In this document: positions 9,835 to 21,130 of the stretch, piece by piece
Position numbering within the stretch: position 1 is the stretch's first letter
How the letters are laid out: every line of letters begins with the position of its first letter
From: Phytophthora quininea
Taxonomy: Eukaryota; Oomycota; Peronosporomycetes; Peronosporales; Peronosporaceae
Length of the DNA: 64,000 bases
NCBI GenBank assembly: GCA_011947345.1
Contig: JAAVTG010000545.1
Coordinates: 310,001-374,000, forward strand
Reading direction: 5' to 3'
Made by a program: the position numbers and the translations under genes
Notes under the pieces: model-generated
What the model saw: the letters and a program-made list of their open reading frames with translations, nothing else
Databases searched by the model: none
Told to the model about the DNA's origin: nothing

Positions 9835-10758
9835 TCAGAGGATGTAGTGGCCAGACCCGCTCGGACTCGAGCTCGACCGACACAGGAGTGGTGAAAAGTC
9901 GAGGTACTCGTCGACCGTCATGAGCTCGTCCCGCCCAAGCAGCCACAACAGCAGGTCGTTGGACGGCAGGAAGGTCTGGTCCGTATTAGACAAGTTGGTC
10001 AAACACTTGCGGATCCCCCGGCGGCATGGGGCCGATCTTCTTGACGAACTTGAGCAGGTTCAGGAACGTCTCGACCGTGCACTGCTGGGCCGCGTCGTCC
10101 GTCCACTCGCCGGCGTCGCTGCGGCTGATGGCGATCTTCTTAAAGTACAAACCCTGCAGGATGCGAGTGCTGTGGTCGTCGCAGTTGGCCAGCACTTTCA
10201 TGGAGCTGGCCTCGACGATGTGTTGCTGCTGCAGCTGCTTCAGAATCGCCACAAACTGCTCGGCGGGCGTCTCCAGGAACATGACGAGCGTGGCGTCGTG
10301 CAGGAGCACGAGCCCCGTGGCCTCCACCTGGATCTTGCTCAGCGTCTTGGCAAAGTATTCTTGCGTCTTGCGGGCGTTGTCGGCACTGGCGTCGGCCAGT
10401 TTGCCGATGACGGCGGATCTCGACAGTCGCAGGTCGAACTTGGCGTTGGCTTCCAGCGAGCTGCTGCCGACGGACGGATTGTCCTCGGCTGTCTGCTCTC
10501 CACGCGGGCTTCTCCTGCGTCCTGCTGTGTCTCCTGCAGTCGCCGCGGCTGCGGAGGCGTCACGAACGTCAGCACTTCGGACAGCGACGGCCCCAGCAGC
10601 TCCAGCGCATCGAACGAAGACTTGGCGGGCGTTGCAGCGGCATCTGCTGCATCGTTGGGACTCTGGATCTTGTTGTTGCTGCTCGAGAGCGGCAGGCTTG
10701 AACTCGAGTGGCCTCCAGGAGCTGCTCTTGTCGCCTTGCGCTGCTGCTGCTTGTCCAT
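9835..10758 (-). CDS. TEX47-like (C7orf62-like) protein, frameshifted as written
   Basis: The reading that stays sensible begins MDKQQQRKATRAAPGG at 10758 and has a low-complexity N-terminus (SSSSLPLSSSNNK; LGPSLSEVLTFVTPPQP). It shifts by one base near 10500 and continues KFDLRLSRSAVIGKLADASA, VEATGLVLLHDATLVMFLE, VLANCDDHSTRILQGLYFKK. It shifts again at the G5 run near 10016 into LTNLSNTDQTFLPSNDLLLW, DELMTVDEYLD, with TGA at 9835-9837. An added T in the TTTT run near 9895 would instead extend it to SVELESERVWPLHPL. The VTGLLLxH/xVLHxLE-like core and the late TVxEYLD...SExVWP pattern recall vertebrate TEX47. That family call is from memory of motifs only. About 305 aa. Such proteins are linked to flagella in animals, and oomycetes have flagellated zoospores, but that link is inference. 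Confidence 0.5.
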
Positions 10759-11098
10759 CGTCAGCTGCAACTTTGGATCGCGTCGTTTCGAGACACATGG
10801 CTACATTGCGGCAAGACTTGAGTCAAGTTGACGTCCTCGTAGCACTAGCACTCGTTGTTGCAGTGCTAGACCTTGTCCAGGCGCGTTTGTAGCAAGCACT
10901 TGGCCATGACATCACTTGAACCGAAGTGAGACCTCGTCGTGGTTTAACGTGGGCCGTGTTTTACGTCAACGTCAGAAACTGGTACAAATGAGAATTGTAC
11001 CACTTTTTGCGGCTTCTGACGCAATCCCCGACCTCACAACCGAAGGCGTCTCGGGACGCGCAAGTTCGCTCGGCTTCCTCTCGTGCTACTGCTGCAAC

Positions 11099-13253
11099 AT
11101 GGCGGCGCTCTCCAAGGCGCACGCGGCGTCCGGAGCGCTGTCCGTCACATCGCTGGTACGTGTGTCTCTCACTGCTTGTCAGACGAAGCCTACCAAACTC
11201 AAGCCAATGTGTCCCGCTGACAAGTGTCTCATTGCGTGCTGTTCGTAGGTGGCGCTGGCCATTGCGATCCGCGAGAACGGACAGAAGAAGGCGAACGCAG
11301 CCTTCCAGATGGAGTCCGAGTTCATGACCAAGAAAACTGGCAGTCGGCAGAAGGTGGCTGTCAACAAGGAGTTCTACCGCCGCTTCCTGCGCCTCTTCAA
11401 GGTCATCGTGCCCGGCCCGTTCACGGCCGAGGTGGGCTTTGCCGCCCTCGTGGCCGTCATGCTGGTGGCCAGAACCTCCTTCGACATCATTGTGCTGCAC
11501 ACGTTCACGGCCGTCGAGAGAGCAATCATCAGCCGCTCGCACAAAGATTTTATGACGCACATGAGGCGCTTCGTGGCCGTCATGCTGCCCATGAGCTGCG
11601 TTAACAGCCTGCTCAAATATGGCCACACGGAGCTCAGCTTACGCTTCCGCACGAGGCTCACCAAACACCTCTACGCGCAGTACGTCAAGGGCTTCGTCTA
11701 CTACAAGGTGTCTAATTTGGACAACCGCATCTCCAACGCCGACCAGCTGCTGACGGTGGATGTCGAACGCTTTTCCAACTCGGTGGCGGATCTGTACTCC
11801 AACATGTCCAAGCCCATGCTGGACATCGCCATCTACGCCGTGAAATTGTCGTCCTCTATTGGAGTGGAAGGTCCCGTCATCATGTTGAGCTACCTCGTGG
11901 CGTCGGGTTTCTTCCTGACCTGGTTACGACAACCCACAAGCAGGTTTACGATCGCCGAGCAGCAGATGGAAGGCAACTTCCGCTTCATGAACTCGCGACT
12001 GATCACGCACAGCGAGGAGATCGCCTTCTACAACGGCAACGTGAGGGAGAAGCGCATTTTGGACCAGTCCTTCAACCGACTCATCGACCTGGTGCGCAAG
12101 TCGCAGCAGTTCCGGTTCTCCATGAGCGTCATCGACAATATCGTGGCCAAATATTTGGCGACCGTTGTCGGGTACGCTGTCCTGTCGCGACCGTTCATGG
12201 ACATGTCGAACAAGCGGCTGGAGCACACGACGTATGCGGAGCGGATGGAGGACTACTTCCGCTCGGGCAAAATGCTGCTCAAAATGTCGGAGGCGATGGG
12301 TCGACTGGTTCTGTCCGGTCGCGAACTGACGCGCTTGGCAGGTTTCACAGCTCGCGTGACGGAGATGATCGACGTGTTGACGGATCTGGATCAGGGCAAG
12401 TACCAGCGCACGATGCTGAAGGCTGAGGACGACGATCTGTCGGAAGAGACCACCGCGCAATCGACTTCAGCTGAATCGTTGGGCTTATACCCGAACAAGG
12501 GCGAGATCCAGTACCGCGACCACGTAATTCACTTCGAGGACGTGCCACTCGTGACGCCGAACGGAGACGTGTTGGTGCCGTCGCTCAACATCAAGGTCAA
12601 GTCAGGCATGAACGTCGTCGTTGCAGGTCCCAACGGATGCGGCAAGAGCTCGTTGTTCCGAATCCTGGGCGAACTGTGGCCAATGTTTGGAGGCAGACTC
12701 ACCAAGCCAGAGCGCAACGGACTGTTTTACATCCCGCAGCGTCCGTACTTGACGCTCGGCACGTTGCGTGACCAAATCATTTACCCACACTCGCTCAAGG
12801 AGATGCAGGCGAGTGGCCGAACGGATGACGATCTGATGCATTACCTGGAGAAGGTGCAGCTGGGCCACTTGGTCGAACGTGAAGGCGGCTGGGACGTCAT
12901 TCACGACTGGGCTGACGTTCTGTCTGGCGGCGAGAAGCAGCGAGTGGCGATGGCCAGATTATTCTACCACAAACCGCAGTTCGCCATCTTGGACGAGTGC
13001 ACGTCTGCTGTCAGTGTCGACGTCGAAGGAACCATGTACTCGTACTGCCGTGAGCAGAACATCACGCTCTTTACGGTGTCGCACCGCAAGTCGCTCTGGA
13101 CGTACCATGAATACGTGCTTCGGGTGAGTGGCTCCTTGCTCTTGTTGACTCTTCTCCCCTTGCTAACTCTTGTTGATGTTTGCCCAGTTCGACGGTCGTG
13201 GACACTACGAGTTTAAGGAAATAGACGAGGCCGACGAAGCGTTCGGCTCTTGA
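11099..13253 (+). CDS. ABC half transporter of subfamily D (peroxisomal ALDP/PXA type)
   Basis: Predicted to move fatty acids or acyl-CoA into peroxisomes as a dimer. Three exons: 11099-11155, 11249-13123 and 13188-13253, with introns of 93 and 64 bp (GTACGT...CGTAG and GTGAGT...CCCAG); 665 aa. The N-terminal transmembrane domain carries the subfamily-D loop HSEEIAFYNGNVREKRIL. The nucleotide-binding domain follows: Walker A GPNGCGKSS, FYIPQRPYLTLGTLRDQIIY (Q loop), signature LSGGEKQR, Walker B FAILDECTSAVS, and the H-loop VSHR. The length and the single TMD-NBD arrangement match ABCD half transporters. The start at 11099 is supported by the in-phase first intron. No frameshifts. Confidence 0.95.
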
Positions 13254-13418
13254 TCTTACAGCGTCAGAACCTCAGCCGAAGCAGTGTGTGTTTGGTCGCC
13301 TGTAGGTTATAAGGATTTTAAAGTCTGGCTGTCTCGGCCCCCAGCTTTGTGTCTATGTGGTATATTTCTCTGTCTCTATGTGTTGCAGTCGGTTGGTCTT
13401 CAGGTACGGTGCTGACAT

Positions 13419-13799
13419 CTATCTGGCTAACGACATGTGCTTGTCGTGGCCCAGCAGGAACAGCGCGCGTGCCAGTTTGAGCTCGGAGTCGCGGCTTAAG
13501 TCTGCTCGCCAGGTCTCCATCTCGGCCAACGTCGGTTCGATCTCACCGACCTCTTGTGTCTTGTAAAGTCGCGCGAAGAAGACTTTGCTCTGCCGTCGGA
13601 CGGCTGCGTCTCGTACGGGGTCCAGCAGCTCAACCAGCCAGCTCCAGTTATCGTCGGCGAGCAAAGCATCAGCTGTTCCGAGGTCTTCAGTGCGCTCCAA
13701 CGTGTCAACGCCCGAATTGCTTCCACAAGAGCTTGGCGGCGATGGAGTTCTTGGAGACTCCATTGCGACGGACGAGTTCTCGATGTGGGCGGCAGGCAT
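13419..13799 (-). CDS. Small conserved-looking hypothetical protein
   Basis: 126 codons from ATG 13799 (MPAAHIENSSVAMESP) to TAG 13419-13421. After a Ser/Pro-rich start the translation is compositionally normal (DNWSWLVELLDPVRDAAVRR, SKVFFARLYKTQEVGEIEPT, LARALFLLGHDKHMSLAR) and looks like a helical domain. It is convergent with the ABCD gene (165 bp between stop codons) and lies just downstream of the first membrane-family paralogue on the same strand. The frame is open further upstream to 14024 but that extension overlaps the C-terminal exon of the membrane gene, so the internal Met is preferred. Not recognised. Confidence 0.5.
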   Translation of the reverse strand: MPAAHIENSSVAMESPRTPSPPSSCGSNSGVDTLERTEDLGTADALLADDNWSWLVELLDPVRDAAVRRQSKVFFARLYKTQEVGEIEPTLAEMETWRADLSRDSELKLARALFLLGHDKHMSLAR

Positions 13800-13906
13800 T
13801 CCGGTGTTGCTTTGGCAAGAAGGGAAATGAGACGCGGCTATAGAGCGACTGGCTGTCGCTCGTCCGTTTCTCGAGCTGCAGTAACGGACGAACCTGACGA
13901 TCAGTA

Positions 13907-15683
13907 CTATTGCCCAGGTTGAACATGGTAGATGGCCCCGTTGCCGTAGTGCTCGAGTGGGAAGCCCAGGATCACAAGCGAGAGCGCCGAGAACTTCGCT
14001 TGAACCAATATCCGCTGGGACCACAGCACGAAAGCCAGTTGATGGAGACCCGAGATGTTCAGATACTGCCGCATGAGCAGCAAATACACCACGAAGCAGA
14101 AGACCTCAATGCTTCCAAGCAACAGCAAGTGGCCAATTGTGCTGTCCAGTTCGGCGAGTGTTGTGGTCAACGCCATCGTAGCAAAGTATTTTCGGTTGGG
14201 GAGGTGGAAGATGAGTATCAAGTAGATTGCTGCAGCAGAGATCGAGCACACAGTCAGTTCAAACACAACGACAGCGAAATCTATGGAGGTACGAACCGTA
14301 GAAGGCCATGACGAAGATGGTAATGAAGGACGGAAGCAGAATCATCTCTGTCTGGAATAGAGCGGAAGTGACGCTGCGGACTGCAGCTTCGTCTTGAGTT
14401 GTTGAAGCTGTTCGGGACTCGTTGGCGGAATGTCTTCGAGAATTGTTCGGGTTCCCAACTGCTGAGGTTATTTAGTGGCTAGTGGGACATGACTTGGTGC
14501 GGAGCTGAGGGTTTGTTGCTTGCTGTCTTGGTGCTGCTAGACTACTTCGGCGCAGATTTTGTCGCGATGATACAGGCGTGTTTTCTGGTATTGAAGTCTG
14601 AAGGAGTTTATGGTGGCTTGAGATGGACTCGGCGGCTTGGTACAGAGGAAACTTGGAAAACAGCCGAGAAGGAGTTCTGCGATGAAAAGCCCGGGCGACA
14701 TGGTCGCTCTTGGCCAGCTGCAGTGTGCTACTAACGGGATCCGATGCCTTGAGGTGCAAATCTGCGAATTGTGTCGGCGTCACGCAGAATTTGACGACAA
14801 TGAGCAGCATATGAAATACGTTTACCGAAATGAGAACAGCAAGCGTTTGAAGCGACTTGGGACTCTGCAGACACATGGCAGTGAAGAGGAGATGATAGAG
14901 GTGCCCGATGCTGCATGTTGTGGTGCTAGCCAAGTCAAGATCGTCCTTCAAGACCGACCAGATGAAATAACGTAGCAAAATCTTGATCGCCGGAAGCAGC
15001 AGCGACAGCCACAACTGCTGACGTGGCTGGAGCGCTATAAAGACGGCAGTGAAAATCGGATTGACGAAGATCGGCGCAACGTCCAGAAGCACCCACTGGT
15101 CGATCTTCTCCAGTCGATCTTTGAGCTCTGGCTTGAAAAGAAAGAGGTCATTGAGCAAGAAGCCAACGACAGCCATTGGGATTATAGGCGAGATCTGAGT
15201 GAGCGGAACGGGGAAGACGCCTGTTATCAGAGAAATCGCAGCATTGGTGGAGACAGCAACGGCTGCTGTTGTACATCCGTAGCCGACAACAAACTTCCAA
15301 GTCCGTGGTAGTTCAGGCACACAATTCAGCTTGACCAAGACTGGTGCCGTTGCAACGACTGCCGCAGCCAGGAACAGTCGGATCTGGAAAGTAAAGGATG
15401 CCCGGAATCCTGCTGCTGGGTCATCTAGTGGAATTATCTCGAGGACCAAATTCACGACGAAGCATGGAATTGGCGCGGTGAGAAGAATTTTGCAAATGGA
15501 TGGCACCGTTGCTTGGGATCGGAACCGGTCGAGCGCGTCGAGTTTTCCGATCGTGTACTGTCCTGGACGTGGACCAACCAGTCGACGGAACCACTTACTG
15601 GTCGACCCGAAAATCGTAAAGCTTTACCGATTTGACGGTACGGCAAGCCGAATATCGCCAGTCGTGGGGAACACAGCAACCAT
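13907..15683 (-). pseudogene. Polytopic membrane protein family, paralogue 1, with two in-frame nonsense codons
   Basis: First of five tandem paralogues. From ATG 15683 (MVAVFPTTGDIRLA) the frame holds through exon 1 (15683-14297), a 67-bp phase-1 intron (14296-14230) and exon 2 (14229-13907). The frame contains two TAA codons: codon 20 (15626-15624) and the codon at 14474-14472 after KSCPTSH. Past the second stop the frame continues with family sequence (TSALFQTEMILLPSFITIF, then FYG at the intron). Diagnostic blocks: GQYTIGKLDALDRF, FPVPLTQISPIIPM, LFKPELKDRLEKIDQW, QQLWLSLLLPAIKILLRYF, IGHLYHLLFTAMCLQ. Two point nonsense mutations with the frame kept indicate a young pseudogene. Function of the family is unknown. 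Confidence 0.75.
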
Positions 15684-15920
15684 GTGCTGACACCCACTCG
15701 CAGAAGTGAAAAGAAACTCTCAGGTATTTTCCAATGCTTTTTTATCGCGCGAAGCTAGTGGAATTTATTTTGTTATATTGCCAAAGATGAAAGCTGTGGC
15801 TTATGGGCGCGGTATGTAGCGACTGCGAGTGTGGAATTACTTTGCTTGCGACGTGGGAGCAGCTCTACATCATAGTGTAGCTCCAACGATGAAATAACAC
15901 ACAAGAACGATCCTGTCCAC

Positions 15921-16978
15921 CTACAGATGACGACCACGCACAGTCGTCAGAAAATCCTCTGCGGGCGTGTTGACTTCGAGCGACAGGTCCTCGATCTGCT
16001 GCTTCACTTCCGGCGTCAACTTGTTCACAACACTCATAGCCTTGAGGTTCTGCTCCAGCTGCGAGACTGAGCTCGCGCCGACCAGCACTGCCGACACCTT
16101 GCCGTTGGAGAGGCACCAGGCGATGGCGAGCTGCGCCATGGAGCAGTCCAACTTCTCCGCGATGGGCTTGAGCTTGTCGGCCTTGGCCACACGCTCCTCA
16201 AAGTCGTCGAAGACTTGCTTCATCGTGTCCATCCGCGTGCCCTCGGCAGTACCAGAGCTGTACTTGCCCGTGAGTACTCCGAACGCTAATGGAGACCACG
16301 TCGTAAGTCCAAGACCGTATTTCTCGTACAAGATCTGGTACTCGACCTCCACCTTTCGGGTCTGCAACAAGCTGTACTCAGGTTGCTCCACGATCGGACG
16401 GATCAACCCCAGACGATCTGCGATGTTGCAGGCCTCGAGGATGTCGGCTGCAGACCAGGTGCTGGTCCCCCAGTAGAAGGCCCAGCCTTGCTCGATCACA
16501 AAGTTCATGGCTCGGACGGTCTCCTCGATCGGCGTGTACGGCTCGTGGCGGTGGCAGAAGACGACGTCGACGTAGTCAAGCTGCATCCTGGCGAGCGACG
16601 CCTTGACACCTTCGACGATGTGCTTGCGACTCACTCCCTGGTCGTTGGGTCCGCCTTCGAACCAGCCCTTGGTACCAGCAAAGACTTTGGCAGTCACCAC
16701 CAAGTCTTCACGGCTCCAGACGCCGTCGTTGAGCCCCAACTTGATGGCGGCGCCCATGTTGACGTCCGCCTGGCCGTTGCCGTACGTCTCAGCGCTGTCG
16801 AAAAGTTGATGCCGTGCTCGAACGCAAACTTCATCATCTCGTACCAGCGCTCGGGCGTGCTCTTCTCGTCGGGGAACATCCAGCTGCCGAGACCGAGCTC
16901 GGAGACCAACAGGCCCGACTTGCCGAGGAAGCGGTGGCGCATGCGGGGAGCGGCGTTGTCGGGATTTGAGGAGGCCAT
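15921..16978 (-). CDS. Aldo-keto reductase B', inverted near-identical copy of AKR-B, one-base frameshift
   Basis: Begins MASSNPDNAAPRMRHRFLGK at 16978 and ends RGRHL at TAG 15923-15921, matching AKR-B (5123-6181) almost base for base, but on the opposite strand and 10 kb away. This copy keeps the catalytic tyrosine (SAETYGNG). The frame is broken near 16798-16803, where AKR-B has TTTTT and this copy TTTT (GINFFDSAE becomes out of frame). Because the two copies are otherwise nearly the same, the missing T is directly visible as a homopolymer-length difference. Identity starts about 38 bp upstream of the ATG and stops at the stop codon; both flanks then diverge. It sits between paralogues 1 and 2 of the membrane family, to which it is unrelated. 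Confidence 0.9.
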
Positions 16979-17442
16979 GGTGGTGGATGTGGATGTCTTG
17001 CTGTTGTTCTTGTTGCCGGTCAATTCGGGAATGAGAGTAGTGGCGACTGGCATTGGATGCGATTTCCGGAGGCAATACCTTCCTTGCTCGAGAGATTGCT
17101 TAACCGCTTTCTTGCTTGAGTTGGAGGATTACTTTACCATTGCACAAGAGACGACGTCAGTCCACGCTACCAATCTATGCTAGGTGATCATGAAATGTTT
17201 ATGGCAACAGCTTGCCGTCAACTCTCACCTCCCTCCACAGTTAAGTTGATTCAGATGCTTAATTTGTTTCCTTACGGTTGGGGGTGTTTTCACTCCACAG
17301 TTAAGTGTGGCCTCACTCTACCACAAAAGCGGTCAAGCAATCACCTCAACAACTGCGTCTGGAATGCCTCTTCGTGCCCAGATCGCAGGCAGCATTTTGA
17401 AAACTCAAGATTTTTCTCAGTACAGTGCCGATGTTTTTGTTC
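16979..17442. other. Intergenic between AKR-B' and membrane paralogue 2
   Basis: 464 bp. The first 38 bp are the AKR-B-like leader. The rest shows a short direct repeat (CTCCACAGTTAAGT at about 17233 and 17293) and no gene. Confidence 0.4.
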
Positions 17443-19281
17443 TCACTCGGAGTGAATTGACTCTGGATGAAATCGGTAGATGACCCCGTTGCCGTAGTGT
17501 TGGAGTGGGAAGCCGAGGATCATGAGTGAAAGCGCCACGAATTTCGCTTGAATCGGGATCCATTGTGACCACAACACAAACGCAAGTTGGTGGATGCCAG
17601 AGATTTTCAAGTGTTGCCTCATGAGCAACAAGTACACGGCAAAGAAGAAGACTTCGATGGCACAAAGTAGAACCAAATGGCTGATCGTACTGTCCATTGC
17701 TGAGTAGGTCGTTGTCAGCGCCATGGTGGCGAAGTATTTGCGGTTGGGGAGATGGAAGACGAGCGTCAAGTAGATTCCTACAACAAGTCCCATTTGCATG
17801 ATCAGCTGGCTTACTATGGGCACAACAGAATCGCGCGGTACGAACCGTAGAAGGACGTGACGAAGACGGTGATGAAAGATCGGAGCAGGATGATCTCCGT
17901 CTGGAACAAAGTCGCAGTGACACTGCGGACTACGGCTTCGTCTTGGGTGGACGAGGCTGTCCGGAGCTCGTAGGCTGAAAGTCTTCTTGCGCTATGCTGC
18001 TTACTAATAGGAATTACGCACTGACTTGTTGGAGAAGCATCGGTGCTTGCGCTATTTAACCCTGATGATTGAGGTACTCCCTTGCTTGCGTTAGAGAGGG
18101 CCCCGTTTCCTTTCTCGCGCCTGTGAGACTGCGGTGTCGACTACCTCGACGTTGGTTTTGCTCTATCGAGTCGATGCTTTTCTGTGGTGAGACTGTCGTA
18201 CATTTTGGCTCCATTTGAGGCAATTCGCTGTGGCTTTGGTACGCAGTAAACTTTGAAATCAACCTGGAGGGAATCTTGCAGTGGAGTGCCTCGGAGACGT
18301 GATCTTTCTTGGCTAGCTGCAAAGTACTGGCGATGATGTCACCTACGTCGCAAAGTAGAGGACTCAATATCCGGATCCTGTTGGCATCGCGCAGAATTCG
18401 ACGGCAATTGATAATCATTTGCAAAAGGTTCACGAATACAAGCGCGGCGAGTGTCTCGAGAGACTTGGCGTTTTGCAGACACATTGCAGTAAAGAGGAGG
18501 TGGTATAGGTGACCCACAGTGCACGTAGTGGCTCCAACCAAATCGACATCGTCCTTGACAACGGACCAGATGAAGTAGCGGATTAGAAGCTTGACCACTG
18601 GGAGCAACAGTGAGAGCCACAACTGTTGGTTGGGCTGCAGTGCCATGAAGATTGCAGTGACGACTGGGTAGACGAGAATCGGCATCATGTCCACTGCCGA
18701 CCACTGGTCGATTTTCTCGAGGCGAATTTTAAGCTCTGGTTTATACAGGAAGAGCCGATTGAGCAGAATCCCCACCATAGCCATTGGAACTGCGGGTGCG
18801 AACTGAGTAAACGGCACAGGAAGACGTCCGCAGCCACCGCAATGATTGCGTTGACGACGATGCCAGCAGTCGCTGTTGCCGCGCCAAAACCAACAGCAAA
18901 TTTCCATGTTCGGCCAAGTTGAGGCACACACGATAACTTGACCAAGACTGGAGCTGTGGCCATGATCGTCGCGGCCACGAAGTTTCGGATCTGGAAGTGA
19001 AGTGAGCCTCGAAAGCCTGTTCTTGGGTCATTCAGAGGGATACTTTCGAGCAACACATTCACGACCAAGCACGGGATCGTTGTGACGAGAAACACTTGGA
19101 ACAGCCTTGACGGTGCAGTCTGCTGTCGAAAACGGTCGAACGCGTCCAACTTCCCGATGGTGTATTCTCCCGGTAGCCGGCCTACAAACCAACGCAGCCA
19201 TCGACCAGAAGCTGAGAAGATTGGTGGCCTTTTTCGAGCAGCCCGTGCGGCGAGGCGAATATCGGGTGATACAGCAACCAT
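17443..19281 (-). CDS. Polytopic membrane protein family, paralogue 2 (two one-base frameshifts)
   Basis: Starts MVAVSPDIRLAARAARKR at 19281. Family blocks: GEYTIGKLDAFDRFR, CVPQLGRTWKFAVG, PVPFTQFAPAVPMAMVG, LYKPELKIRLEKIDQW, QQLWLSLLLPVVKLLIRYF and VGHLYHLLFTAMCLQNAKS. The reading shifts at about 18819 (GTCTTCCTGTGCC lacks one C of CCC) and again near 18107-18115. After both shifts it reaches QTEIILLRSFITVFVTSFYG, a 68-bp phase-1 intron (17845-17778) and exon 2 (17777-17443) with FHLPNRKYFATMALTTTYSA and the end FHPESIHSE. Exon 1 is two bases short of the phase required, exactly accounting for two missing bases. No nonsense codons are needed, so the gene may be functional. Confidence 0.8.
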
Positions 19282-19396
19282 GTGCACCAGCAGGCATGAG
19301 CAGACTCGCCGAAACGAAGCTTGAAGGCTATTTCGATGGACTGATGATCACTCGACTATTAAAAGTCGTCGACGCAGTACAAATTGGAGAGTGACG

Positions 19397-21027
19397 TTAT
19401 TCGCTGGGGTGTAGTTTGTAGATGATCCCATTCCCAAAATGTTCGAGCGGGAATCCGAGAATCATCAGCGGCAGCACCACAAACTTGGCTTGAAGTAGAA
19501 TCCGCTGCGACCACAAGATAAATGCGAGCTGGCGGAGTCCCGACACTCGAAAATGCCGCCAAATGAGTGCCAAGTACACCACCACGAACATCACCTCAAT
19601 ACTACCAAGCAGGAATAGATGACCGATTGCTCTATCAACCGCGTCTGTGGTGGTCAAGACCCGCATGGTGACAAAGTACTTGTGGTTGGGCAGTCTGAAG
19701 ACGAACTGCAAGTAAATTCCTAAGGAAACACCGTTGTTAGTGGAGAATCGTCGTCCATTTCGCGTTTTGGCTTACCATAAAATGCCAACATGAAAATGGT
19801 GATGTACGATCGAAGGAGGATGATCTCTGTCTGGTGCAGAGCTGAAGTTATGCTGTGGATTTGTGTTTCGACTTTACCTGCACATTGTGTAGATTCTGCT
19901 GTGACGACACGGTCGTCGAAAGGACCACATTTCGTTTGGGCTGTAGCGCGAGGCTGCACTGGAGACAGATTCGCACCTTGCCTCTGATATTTGGGATATC
20001 TCGAATACAGTCTTGATGGGCTTTTGCAGTCGAGACCCGACGAAACTTCGTTGTCGCGAGCAAGCTCTAACGTATCGTAAATCATATTTTGTCCACAAAC
20101 ATCCGTGCGAATATTGTTTGAGCATGTCAACAGCGTGCGGCAATTCAGCAGCATCTGGATGGTGTTCACCACGACGTAGGCGACTAGCATCTCGAGGGCT
20201 TTGGCGTTCTGCAGACACACGGCCGTGAAGAAAATGTGGTACAGGTGGCCGATACTGCAAGACGCGGGGCCAACGATGTCCAGTTCGTCCCTCAACAGCG
20301 AGAAAATGGCGTGCCGGAGCAACAATTTAATCACGGGCAGCACCAGCGAAAACCAGAGCTGTTGAATCGGTTCAAGAGCCATAAAGACGGCGGTGAAGAT
20401 GGGGTAAATAAACACGGGGAGGGCATCCATCACGGCCAAGCGGTCGATCTGTGCGAACCGGTTCTTACTCTCCGGTCTCGACAAGAAGCGCCGATTCAGC
20501 AGAATGCCAACCACCGACTTTGGGATTGCTGGTGTGAACTGCGTCAACGGCACTGGGAAAACACCGACGGTAATCGCGATGGCAGCGGTGGTGGCGACTC
20601 CGGTGAAGGAGACAGCTAAGCTGTACACCAATCCGAACTTCCAGGTGCGTGCTGCTTGAGGCACACACGCCAGTTTAACCATCACGGGCCCCATGGTCAT
20701 GATCGTGTCCGCCACGAAGTACCGAACTTGGAAGTTGAGAGAATTATTAAACCCAGAAGCGGGATCACCCAAGGGGATACTTTCGACAGCAAACGTCGCG
20801 ATGAAGCACGGTATTGGGGTCAGCAGCAGTGTCACAAGCGCCTCTGGAGTCGAAGTCGTGCTCTGAAAGTGATGAAACGCATCGAGCTTCCCAATCGTGT
20901 ATTCCCCGGGAGCTCGACCAACAACTCGACGGATCCAACGAAGAGCAGTGCTGTAAAACCGCGCACTTTTCAGTGCAGGCCGATGGGCGAGACGAATATC
21001 TTCCAACGTTGGTGAGACTGCAACCAT
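19397..21027 (-). CDS. Polytopic membrane protein family, paralogue 3, intact
   Basis: Intact member, 524 aa from ATG 21027 (MVAVSPTLEDIRLAHRPALK); an in-frame Met at 21078 would add 17 residues, but the MVAVSP start is shared with paralogues 1 and 2. Exon 1 is 21027-19776, a 56-bp phase-1 intron (19775-19720, GTAAGC...CTTAG) follows FYG, and exon 2 is 19719-19397. About 9-11 hydrophobic segments. Signature blocks: GEYTIGKLDAFHHF, FPVPLTQFTPAIPKSVVGIL, LSRPESKNRFAQIDRL, QQLWFSLVLPVIKLLLRHA, IGHLYHIFFTAVCLQNAKAL, LHQTEIILLRSYITIF. Between about residues 345 and 400 lies a variable hydrophilic loop. I do not recognise a transport or enzyme signature. Confidence 0.85.
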
Positions 21028-21130
21028 GGCCGTTGTCCAAAGAGACGATCGCCGCTGAACTATTTTCCCGGCTTGCAACTATAAACAGGTTTGTCGTCGA
21101 GGATAAACGGACATGCCGCTGTTTTTCATT

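Noticed and set aside
9920..10892. Long plus-strand ORFs (303 and 288 codons) opposite the TEX47-like gene
   Set aside because: Antisense shadows; the minus strand has the compositionally normal, motif-bearing translation.
13419..14024. Full 201-codon ORF as one gene
   Set aside because: Its N-terminal part overlaps the C-terminal exon of membrane paralogue 1 in another frame; only the part from 13799 looks coding.
13907..15683. Programmed stop readthrough in membrane paralogue 1
   Set aside because: No readthrough-promoting context was evident and intact paralogues lie next to it; nonsense decay is simpler.
15921..16978. AKR-B' as a retrocopy
   Set aside because: No poly(A) tract or target duplication, and the family genes are intronless anyway; identity also includes 38 bp of leader.
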